DNA of 11,042 nt. Source: Sulfuritalea sp. GTDB taxonomy: Bacteria > Pseudomonadota > Gammaproteobacteria > Burkholderiales > Rhodocyclaceae. Position 1 is the stretch's first letter, and each line of letters opens with the position of its first letter. This document shows positions 5,288-11,042 of this stretch, in pieces. Under the pieces are notes generated by a model. It was not told the DNA's origin, made no database searches, and saw only the letters and a program-made list of their open reading frames with translations. The translations under genes were made by a program, and so were the position numbers. The stretch covers positions 23,190-34,231 of the forward strand of contig JAPLRA010000166.1 of assembly GCA_026399445.1 (NCBI GenBank), in the 5' to 3' direction.

Positions 5288-7165
5288 GTGCAATTCCCTG
5301 CTTCGTTCGATGTGATTGTGATTGGTGGCGGCCACGCGGGTACCGAGGCGGCGTTGGCTGCTGCTCGTTCCGGCGCGCGGACTCTGCTGCTGACACACAA
5401 CATCGAGACTCTGGGCGCCATGTCCTGCAACCCGTCGATTGGGGGAATAGGCAAGGGGCACCTAGTCAAGGAGGTGGATGCGCTCGGTGGTGCGATGGCG
5501 GGAGCGACCGACGAGGCCGGCATCCAATTTCGCATTCTCAACGCGTCAAAGGGTCCTGCAGTGCGTGCGACCCGGGCTCAGGCTGACCGCCAACTCTACA
5601 AACAGGCAATCCGCAATCGCCTGGAAAACCATCCGAATCTGACGCTGTTCCAGCAGGCGGTGGATGATCTGATTCTTGCTGGCGACCGTGTCACTGGCGT
5701 GGTGACGCAGCTGGGCATCCGCTTCGAGGCGCCCGCGGTAGTGCTGACCGCCGGGACATTCCTCAATGGCTTGGTCCATGTCGGACTCGCCAACTACCGG
5801 GCCGGACGCTTTGGCGATCCTGCGGCCATTTCCCTGGCCGAGCGCCTGAAGGAAATCCATCTTCCGGTTGGCCGCCTCAAGACCGGTACGCCCCCCCGAC
5901 TCGACGGGCGCAGCATCGACTTTTCAGTGCTCCAGGCGCAGCCGGGAGATGATCCGATGCCGGTGTTTTCGTTCATGGGCTCGCGGGAACAGCATCCGCG
6001 GCAGTTGCCTTGCTGGATTACGCAGACCAATAGCCGAACCCACGACATCATTCGTTCGGGGCTGGATCGGTCGCCGATGTTTACCGGTGTCATCGCGGGT
6101 GTCGGGCCGCGCTACTGCCCGTCGATCGAGGACAAGATTCACCGCTTTTCCGGCAAGGATAGCCACCAGATCTTTCTTGAGCCGGAAGGCCTCGATACCC
6201 ACGAAATCTATCCGCAGGGCGTCTCCACCAGTCTGCCGTTCGATGTTCAGCTGGCTTTGGTGCGCTCCATCCGCGGGCTCGAGAACGCCCATATCACGCG
6301 CCCCGGCTATGCCATCGAATACGACTATTTCGATCCGCGCAATCTCAAGGACAGCCTGGAAACCAAGTCTGTGGCGGGGCTCTTTTTCGCCGGGCAAATC
6401 AACGGCACGACGGGCTACGAAGAAGCTGCGGCGCAAGGTCTGTTGGCCGGCATCAATGCGTCGCGATGCGCCAAACAGTTGCCGGCATGGTCGCCGCGGC
6501 GGGATCAGGCTTATCTCGGCGTGCTGGTGGACGACTTGATTACGCGCGGTGTCTCCGAACCCTACCGGATGTTTACCAGTCGTGCCGAATACCGTTTGTC
6601 CTTGCGCGAGGACAACGCCGATATGCGCCTGACTGAAATCGGCCGTGAGCTGGGCCTGGTAGACGATCTGCGCTGGGAGGCATTCAATCGCAAACGTGAC
6701 GCCGTGGGCCGTGAAACCGAGCGCCTGAAAAGTACATGGGTCAATCCGCGCCAGTTGCCGGAGGCGGATGCCGTGCGTGTGCTGGGGCAGCCAATGGAAC
6801 GCGAATACCGGCTGTTCGATCTGCTGCGCCGGCCGGAAGTCAGCTACTCCAGTTTGCTGACTTTGCCGGGGGCGGGCGATGCTGCTACTGCATCCGAAGT
6901 AGTCGAACAGGTGGAGATTCAGGCAAAGTATCAGGGCTATATCGAGCGCCAAAAAGACGAGGTTGAAAAGAGTCTCGCGCACGAGTCGATGCCTTTACCG
7001 AGCGACATTGATTACGCCGAGGTACACGGGCTGTCCTTCGAGGTGAGGCAGAAGCTCGCCCAAGGGCGGCCGCAAACGCTGGGGCAGGCGTCGCGCCTGC
7101 AAGGCATGACGCCGGCGGCGATCTCTTTGCTGCTGGTGCATTTGAAGAGGCGCCGCGCGGCATGA
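5288..7165 (+). CDS. mnmG: tRNA uridine-5-carboxymethylaminomethyl(34) synthesis enzyme MnmG (GidA)
   Basis: FAD-dependent large subunit that, with MnmE, adds the (carboxymethyl)aminomethyl group to C5 of the wobble uridine of certain tRNAs in the cytoplasm. The GTG at 5288 is chosen: it gives 625 residues (629 in E. coli), starts MQFPASFDVIVIGGGHAGTE as in the family, and puts the two catalytic cysteines at Cys47 (SCNPSIGG) and Cys277 (PRYCPSIEDK), the same numbers as in E. coli. A TTG at 5258 would add ten residues (MRLFLFWSRG) unlike the family and fall within the hairpin. The FAD-binding loop is GGGHAG (13-18). Further signatures are GTPPRLDGRSIDF (200-212) and GTTGYEEAAAQG (373-384). The C-terminal helical domain that meets MnmE follows. 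No good Shine-Dalgarno precedes the GTG. It is the first gene of the mnmG-rsmG-parA-parB run. Confidence 0.97.
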   Translation: MQFPASFDVIVIGGGHAGTEAALAAARSGARTLLLTHNIETLGAMSCNPSIGGIGKGHLVKEVDALGGAMAGATDEAGIQFRILNASKGPAVRATRAQADRQLYKQAIRNRLENHPNLTLFQQAVDDLILAGDRVTGVVTQLGIRFEAPAVVLTAGTFLNGLVHVGLANYRAGRFGDPAAISLAERLKEIHLPVGRLKTGTPPRLDGRSIDFSVLQAQPGDDPMPVFSFMGSREQHPRQLPCWITQTNSRTHDIIRSGLDRSPMFTGVIAGVGPRYCPSIEDKIHRFSGKDSHQIFLEPEGLDTHEIYPQGVSTSLPFDVQLALVRSIRGLENAHITRPGYAIEYDYFDPRNLKDSLETKSVAGLFFAGQINGTTGYEEAAAQGLLAGINASRCAKQLPAWSPRRDQAYLGVLVDDLITRGVSEPYRMFTSRAEYRLSLREDNADMRLTEIGRELGLVDDLRWEAFNRKRDAVGRETERLKSTWVNPRQLPEADAVRVLGQPMEREYRLFDLLRRPEVSYSSLLTLPGAGDAATASEVVEQVEIQAKYQGYIERQKDEVEKSLAHESMPLPSDIDYAEVHGLSFEVRQKLAQGRPQTLGQASRLQGMTPAAISLLLVHLKRRRAA

Positions 7166-7797
7166 ATCTGGCCGGCAGGTTGCAAGAGGGGCTTGCCGCA
7201 CTGGGGCTTGACCTGTCTGGGTCAGCTCAGTCGAGGCTGCTGGCCTATGTCGCGCTGCTGAAGAAATGGAACAGCACCTACAACCTGACCGCGATCCGGG
7301 ACGAAAAGGATATGGTCACCCAGCACCTGCTTGATTCGCTCTCCGTGTTGCCGGTCTTACCGGAGTCGGCGTTGGCGGGACGGCGCTGGGCTGATGTCGG
7401 CAGCGGTGCCGGATTGCCTGGAATCCCGCTGGCCATTGCACGGCCGGATCTCGACACGACTCTTATCGAGGCGGTAGAAAAGAAGTCGGCATTTCAGCGC
7501 CAGGCCAAGATTGAATTAGGCCTGTCGAATGTTACCGTTCACGGCGGGCGTGTCGAAGACTTGCCGGGCGGGCAGTTCGATGCTGTCATCTCGCGTGCTT
7601 TTGCCGACTTGACCGATTTCATACGTCTAGCGGGTCACTTGCCAGCGCCGAACGGCCGGCTGTATGCCATGAAGGGCTTGGCCCCGGAAGACGAAATGAA
7701 CCGCTTGCCGTCGGGCTGGGCGGTGCTGGAATGCACCCGGCTGACTGTTCCGGGCCTGGATGTACAACGCCACCTGATTGTTCTTGAGAGAGTCTGA
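7162..7797 (+). CDS. rsmG: 16S rRNA (guanine(527)-N7)-methyltransferase RsmG (GidB)
   Basis: A 211-residue SAM-dependent enzyme that makes m7G527 in the 530 loop of 16S rRNA; its loss is known to cause low-level streptomycin resistance. Seen: the N-terminal LLKKWNSTYNLTAIRD (about 33-48), the SAM-binding loop DVGSGAGLPGIPLAI (78-92), the acidic strand end LIEAVEKKSAFQRQ, then GRVEDLPGGQFDAVISRAFADL with the family's SRAF motif. Length and motif order are normal. The ATG shares four bases (ATGA) with the mnmG stop; GAAGAGG at 7144-7150 may be its ribosome site, with a long 11-base spacing. parA follows after only two bases. Confidence 0.97.
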   Translation: MNLAGRLQEGLAALGLDLSGSAQSRLLAYVALLKKWNSTYNLTAIRDEKDMVTQHLLDSLSVLPVLPESALAGRRWADVGSGAGLPGIPLAIARPDLDTTLIEAVEKKSAFQRQAKIELGLSNVTVHGGRVEDLPGGQFDAVISRAFADLTDFIRLAGHLPAPNGRLYAMKGLAPEDEMNRLPSGWAVLECTRLTVPGLDVQRHLIVLERV

Positions 7798-7799
7798 CG

Positions 7800-8573
7800 A
7801 TGCACATATTTGCAGTAGCCAATCAAAAGGGCGGCGTGGGGAAAACCACCACGTCCGTCAACCTCGCCGCAGCGCTGGCGGCCAGCGGCCAGCGCACCCT
7901 GCTGGTCGATCTTGATCCTCAGGGCAACGCTACGATGGGCTGCGGGGTCGACAAGCGAAGCTTGAAGTCATCCGTCTATCAGGTGTTGCTTCAGTTGGCG
8001 ACTCTGGAAGAGGCGCGGGTAACATCGCCTTCCGGCAAATTCGACGTGTTGCCGGCCAACCGCGACCTGGCGGGCGCCGAAGTCGAGCTGGTGGATCTCG
8101 ACTCGCGGGAAATGAGGCTGAAGGCGGCCTTGGCGGCACACAAAGCTGATTACGACTTCGTTCTGATCGATTGCCCACCCTCGCTGTCGATGCTGACCTT
8201 GAACGGGTTATGCGCAGCGCATGGAGTCATCATTCCGATGCAGTGTGAGTACTACGCGCTGGAAGGCCTGTCGGACTTGGTGAACACCATCAAGAAGGTG
8301 CATGCCAACCTGAATCGCGAACTCAAGATCATCGGCTTGCTGCGTGTCATGTATGACCCGCGGAATACGCTGTCTACCCAGGTTTCGGCGCAGTTGGAAG
8401 AGCATTTTGGTGACAAGGTGTTCAAGACCCTGGTGCCGCGCAACGTGCGCCTTGCCGAGGCGCCCAGTTATGGTGTACCGGGCGTCCTGTTCGACAAAGC
8501 CGCAAAGGGTGCGCAGGCCTACATGGCCTTCGCCGTTGAAATGATTGATCGTGTCAATTCCTGGAAGGACTAG
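7800..8573 (+). CDS. parA: Chromosome partitioning ATPase ParA (Soj)
   Basis: A 257-residue Walker-type ATPase that binds nucleoid DNA as an ATP dimer and is released by ParB, thereby moving origin regions apart. The deviant Walker A box KGGVGKTT is at 10-17, with the signature lysine Lys10 and the P-loop Lys15. DLDPQGN (38-44) is the Walker A' region, and FVLIDCPPSL (120-129) the Walker B strand. The protein begins almost directly with the P-loop and lacks the N-terminal helix-turn-helix of plasmid type Ia ParA proteins, so it is the chromosomal Soj type and should not autorepress. The ATG is 2 bases after the rsmG stop, with GAGAGA at 7786-7791 as a likely ribosome site. parB follows after 2 bases. 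Confidence 0.97.
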   Translation: MHIFAVANQKGGVGKTTTSVNLAAALAASGQRTLLVDLDPQGNATMGCGVDKRSLKSSVYQVLLQLATLEEARVTSPSGKFDVLPANRDLAGAEVELVDLDSREMRLKAALAAHKADYDFVLIDCPPSLSMLTLNGLCAAHGVIIPMQCEYYALEGLSDLVNTIKKVHANLNRELKIIGLLRVMYDPRNTLSTQVSAQLEEHFGDKVFKTLVPRNVRLAEAPSYGVPGVLFDKAAKGAQAYMAFAVEMIDRVNSWKD

Positions 8574-8575
8574 TC

Positions 8576-9424
8576 GTGAATCCACCAAAACAAAAAGGCC
8601 TGGGTCGTGGGCTGGATGCTCTGTTGGCCGCCAACAACACTCCTGACGCGCAGCGTCAGGACATGCTCGCGGTTGGCGCCCTGCAACCGGGGAAGTATCA
8701 GCCACGTACCCGCATGGATCCTGGGTCGCTCGAGGAGTTGGCCGCGTCGATCAAGGCTCAGGGCCTGATTCAGCCGATTTCCGTGCGGCCGGTGGATAGC
8801 GGCCGCTTCGAGATCATCGCGGGTGAGAGGCGTTGGCGCGCAGCCCAGATAGCCGGTTTGTCGGAAGTGCCGGTGCTGATCAGGGATATTCCCGACGATG
8901 CCGCGCTGGCCATGTCGCTGATCGAAAACATTCAGCGCGAAGATCTGAATCCGCTCGAGGAAGCCGCCGGCATTCAGCGCCTGATCGACGAATTCGAGAT
9001 GACTCATCAGCAGGCAGCGGACGCCGTCGGCCGCTCCCGTTCGGCGGCCTCCAATCTGCTGCGCCTGCTCCAGCTGGCGAAGCCGGCACAGGACATGCTG
9101 ATGGCCGGTGACATCGAGATGGGTCATGCCAGGTCGCTGTTGCCCTTGTCCAAGAGCGAGCAGACCAGGATCGCTGCCCTGGTTGCGGACAAGGGTTATT
9201 CGGTACGGGAGACAGAACGTCTGGTCGCCCGCGAACTGAATCCGCCGGCTAAAAAGGGCAGCGACAAGAAGCCGGATCGCGATCTGCTCCGACTGGAAGA
9301 AGAGCTGTCGGACCGCCTAGGAGCCACGGTCAAGATTAGTGCTAATCGCAAGGGGGGCGGCAGTCTGACTATCCGTTTTGGCAGCCTCGATCAGCTCGAC
9401 GGCCTGCTCTCCCGGCTCGACTAG
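8576..9424 (+). CDS. parB: Chromosome partitioning protein ParB (Spo0J), CTP-dependent DNA clamp
   Basis: A 282-residue centromere-binding protein that binds the parS sites at 5178 and 5205 and spreads as a CTP-fuelled clamp. The N-terminus MNPPKQKGLGRGLDALLA carries the LGRGLxALL motif that contacts ParA and stimulates its ATPase. The CTP-binding region includes GERRWRA (83-89) and ENIQREDLNPLEEA (117-130). A helix-turn-helix (about 142-165, THQQAADAVGRSRSAASNLL) reads parS. A basic linker (about 223-235) leads to the C-terminal dimerisation domain (about 236-282). The start is GTG at 8576, with GGAAGGA at 8563-8569 and a 6-base spacing; no nearby ATG fits the N-terminal motif. Downstream are 171 non-coding bases with no convincing terminator. 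Confidence 0.97.
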   Translation: MNPPKQKGLGRGLDALLAANNTPDAQRQDMLAVGALQPGKYQPRTRMDPGSLEELAASIKAQGLIQPISVRPVDSGRFEIIAGERRWRAAQIAGLSEVPVLIRDIPDDAALAMSLIENIQREDLNPLEEAAGIQRLIDEFEMTHQQAADAVGRSRSAASNLLRLLQLAKPAQDMLMAGDIEMGHARSLLPLSKSEQTRIAALVADKGYSVRETERLVARELNPPAKKGSDKKPDRDLLRLEEELSDRLGATVKISANRKGGGSLTIRFGSLDQLDGLLSRLD

Positions 9425-9500
9425 ACCGCCAGGACTATTCTCGCCAAAACGCTCGTGCCGAGAAGATTTCGCCGCGCCAGTTCTTGTATGGCTTTCGTTA

Positions 9501-9512
9501 ATGAAATTTCAT
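9501..9512. repeat. 12-bp palindrome upstream of the atp promoter
   Basis: ATGAAATTTCAT is a perfect 12-bp palindrome ending 22 bp before the -35 box at 9535. This AT-rich site, in an otherwise GC-rich region, could be a regulator site or part of an UP-like element. Only the sequence symmetry is seen; no regulator is identified. Confidence 0.3.
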
Positions 9513-9534
9513 GGCGCGCTGCACCATAAATCAT

Positions 9535-9563
9535 TTGACAACCCATGATCAATCGCCTATATT
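9535..9563 (+). promoter_or_regulatory. Strong sigma-70 promoter of the atp operon
   Basis: TTGACA (9535-9540) is a perfect -35 box. TATATT (9558-9563) is a 5/6 -10 box, and the spacer is exactly 17 bp. The start would be near 9570, giving a leader of about 25 bases before atpI. This is the best promoter in the window and suits a highly expressed ATP synthase operon. Confidence 0.85.
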
Positions 9564-9595
9564 CGCGGGCTTTTGGAAGCGGCCTGGTCTACTAG

Positions 9596-9934
9596 ATGTT
9601 TAGGGCTGTATTTCATCAAAGCGTCGCAACACTTATCGCTGTCGGGCTTGCGTGGTTTTGGGTCGGGCCGGATGGGGCGGTGTCAGCAGGATTGGGTGGT
9701 GCGGCGATAGTAATTCCGAACCTGTTCTTTGCCTTGAGTCTGTGGGCGGCAGCACGTAGTGGCAGGGCTTCGGTCGGCAGGTTTTTTGTAGGTGAATTCA
9801 TCAAGGTCGCGGCAACGCTGGCGTTGCTCGTGATTGTGGCGGGGGCGTATCGGGACTTGCACTGGCTGGCATTGCTGGCCGGCATGTTCGTTGCGCTGAA
9901 AGCGAATCTGTTTGTGATATTGATTAAGGCCTGA
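9596..9934 (+). CDS. atpI: ATP synthase assembly protein subunit I (AtpI)
   Basis: A 112-residue, four-helix membrane protein at the head of the ATP synthase operon. AtpI is not part of the finished enzyme; in other bacteria it aids assembly of the c-ring. Seen: hydrophobic stretches at about 8-23, 29-51, 70-85 and 89-109. The phrases GLGGAAIVIPNLFFAL and FFVGEFIKVAATLALLVI are typical of the AtpI family in proteobacteria. The sequence is otherwise poorly conserved, so position directly before atpB supports the call. The ATG at 9596 lacks a well-placed Shine-Dalgarno (GGAAG at 9575-9579 is 16 bases away), suggesting weak translation, in keeping with the known low level of AtpI. atpB starts 6 bases after its stop. 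Confidence 0.9.
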   Translation: MFRAVFHQSVATLIAVGLAWFWVGPDGAVSAGLGGAAIVIPNLFFALSLWAAARSGRASVGRFFVGEFIKVAATLALLVIVAGAYRDLHWLALLAGMFVALKANLFVILIKA

Positions 9935-9940
9935 CAGACC

Positions 9941-10798
9941 ATGGCAGCCGAGCACGCTCCGAACGCATCGGAATACATCGTTCACCACCTGACTCACCTG
10001 AACAGCCTGGGCCACAAGCAGGCTGCTCTGGTCGATTGGTCGGTTTTCCATCTGGATACCCTGTTCTGGTCCGTTTCGCTGGGACTATTGGCCGTGCTGA
10101 TACTTGCGCGTGCCGCGGCAAAAGCCACCTCTGGCGTACCCGGACGCTTTCAGGCTGCCGTCGAAATCCTGGTCGAAATGGTCGAATCGCAATCCAAGTC
10201 CATCGTGCATGGCGATCGCACTTTCATCGCTCCCGTGGCTTTGACTGTGTTTATCTGGATCTTCTTCATGAACGCGATGGATCTGCTGCCGTTGGATCTG
10301 TTGCCGAAGCTATGGGGCGGTGTCTACGCCGCTACTGGTCATGATGCCTCCCATGCCTATTTGCGTATCGTGCCGACCGCCGACCTGAATGCCACTTTGG
10401 GCATGTCGCTTGGCGTGTTGCTGCTCTGCATTTACTACAGCATCAAGATCAAGGGCATCGGTGGTTGGATCCACGAGTTGTTTACCGCTCCCTTCGGCGC
10501 CCATCCGGTGCTTTGGCCGATCAACTTCGCCATGCAGATGATCGAGTTCGTTGCCAAGACCGTGTCGCACGGCATGCGACTGTTCGGCAACATGTATGCC
10601 GGCGAACTGATTTTCATGCTGATCGCCCTGATGGGTGCGGCCTGGGCCGGAACTGCGTCAGGCGCCTTGCTGTGGGTGGGCGGCGTTGTCGCCGGAACCA
10701 TCTGGGCCATTTTTCATATTCTGATCATCACGCTTCAGGCTTTCATTTTCATGATGTTGACACTGGTCTACATCGGCCAGGCGCACGAAACCCATTAA
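9941..10798 (+). CDS. atpB: F1Fo ATP synthase subunit a (AtpB)
   Basis: A 285-residue inner-membrane stator subunit that provides the two proton half-channels next to the c-ring. The essential arginine is Arg213 in GMRLFGNMYAGELIF, equal to Arg210 in E. coli; Glu222, His259 and Gln266 match E. coli Glu219, His245 and Gln252. NAMDLLPLDLLP (111-122) and PTADLNATLGMSLGVLLL (145-162) are family signatures. The stretch between Glu222 and His259 is 11 residues longer than in E. coli, with an Ala/Gly-rich loop (about 232-252). The proton-path residues are kept and no Na+-type change is apparent, so it is probably H+-coupled. The ATG at 9941 has a weak AAGG 11 bases upstream. atpE follows after 50 bases. 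Confidence 0.97.
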   Translation: MAAEHAPNASEYIVHHLTHLNSLGHKQAALVDWSVFHLDTLFWSVSLGLLAVLILARAAAKATSGVPGRFQAAVEILVEMVESQSKSIVHGDRTFIAPVALTVFIWIFFMNAMDLLPLDLLPKLWGGVYAATGHDASHAYLRIVPTADLNATLGMSLGVLLLCIYYSIKIKGIGGWIHELFTAPFGAHPVLWPINFAMQMIEFVAKTVSHGMRLFGNMYAGELIFMLIALMGAAWAGTASGALLWVGGVVAGTIWAIFHILIITLQAFIFMMLTLVYIGQAHETH

Positions 10799-10836
10799 TT
10801 CTCTGCATCAATCTTTATCACCTCAAATCTGTTACT

Positions 10837-10843
10837 AAAGGAG
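10837..10843 (+). promoter_or_regulatory. Strong Shine-Dalgarno site of atpE
   Basis: AAAGGAG with a 5-base spacing to the ATG at 10849. The 50-base AT-richer spacer in front of it and this strong site fit the need for far more subunit c than a or I, as known from the E. coli atp operon, where the atpE leader enhances translation. Confidence 0.75.
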
Positions 10844-10848
10844 TCGTC

Positions 10849-11042
10849 ATGCATCAACTCGTTGGTTTTGTAGCTCTTGCCGCCGGTCTCATCATCGGTC
10901 TCGGCGCTGCTGGCGCATGTATTGGCATCGGCATCATGGGTAGCCGCTTTCTCGAAGCTTCGGCGCGTCAGCCGGAACTGATGAACACCCTGCAAACCAA
11001 GATGTTCCTTCTGGTCGGCCTGATCGACGCTGCGTTCATTAT
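10849..11042 (+). CDS. atpE: F1Fo ATP synthase subunit c (AtpE), 3' end beyond the window
   Basis: The first 64 residues of the proteolipid that forms the rotating c-ring; the gene runs off the right edge. Helix 1 is GFVALAAGLIIGLGAAGACIGIGIMG (6-31), rich in the Gly/Ala needed for tight ring packing. The polar loop RQPEL (40-44) contacts subunits gamma and epsilon. Helix 2 carries the proton-binding carboxylate Asp60 in LVGLIDAAFI, equal to E. coli Asp61. The Na+-binding set (Gln and Glu on the helices) is not seen, so H+ coupling is expected. The start is well supported by AAAGGAG 5 bases before it. About 15-25 residues are missing compared with the family's usual 80-90. Confidence 0.96.
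   Translation, partial: MHQLVGFVALAAGLIIGLGAAGACIGIGIMGSRFLEASARQPELMNTLQTKMFLLVGLIDAAFI

Noticed and set aside
5924..6982. Long 352-codon open frame on the - strand inside mnmG
   Set aside because: It lies fully opposite the conserved mnmG sequence; such antisense frames are common in GC-rich genes. The translation shows no recognisable family and no ribosome site.
9434..9470. Possible terminator after parB
   Set aside because: Only a 6-bp stem (TTCTCG/CGAGAA) with a loop of about 15 bases and no proper T-run can be drawn, too weak to call.
1..11042. CRISPR arrays, tRNA or rRNA genes, insertion sequences, phage or defence genes
   Set aside because: No spaced repeats, tRNA-like cloverleaf, transposase or terminal repeats were seen. 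Coding is nearly continuous with housekeeping and transport genes.

Overview
This is a GC-rich, densely packed chromosomal segment in which every gene reads on the + strand. The order mnmG-rsmG-parA-parB-atpI-atpB-atpE is a conserved proteobacterial block. The protein sequences and the fused LivM-LivG transporter subunit point to a betaproteobacterium, possibly Rhodocyclales-like. The class is inferred with good confidence; the order is only a guess.

Layout: (1) Positions 1-192 hold the 3' end of a TauE/SafE-family membrane protein gene. (2) Positions 193-301 are a leader with a weak candidate promoter and a 12-bp palindrome. (3) Positions 302-5172 hold a complete branched-chain amino acid type (HAAT family) ABC importer: a periplasmic binding protein, a LivH-type permease, a LivM permease fused to a LivG ATPase, and a LivF ATPase. 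A perfect 18-bp hairpin separates the binding-protein gene from the membrane and ATPase genes. The last three genes are joined by stop/start overlaps of one base. (4) Positions 5173-5287 carry two parS centromere sites 26 bp apart, followed by a hairpin with a T-tract that overlaps a candidate promoter. (5) Positions 5288-9424 hold mnmG, rsmG, parA and parB, tightly coupled. (6) Positions 9425-9595 contain a near-consensus sigma-70 promoter. (7) Positions 9596-11042 are the start of the F1Fo ATP synthase operon: atpI, atpB and a truncated atpE.

How the genes work together: ParA and ParB with the two parS sites form a complete chromosome partition (ParABS) module within about 4.3 kb. MnmG modifies wobble uridines of tRNA and RsmG methylates 16S rRNA. 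The atp genes encode the membrane sector of ATP synthase. The transporter is a separate unit whose substrate cannot be read from sequence. The parABS-gid-atp combination usually lies near the replication origin, but I see no DnaA-box cluster here.

Most of the window is ordinary housekeeping content. I do not see a clearly new biological system. The points worth a second look are the paired parS sites in the promoter region of mnmG, the permease-ATPase fusion with an altered signature motif, the large hairpin inside the transporter operon, and a few regulatory palindromes.
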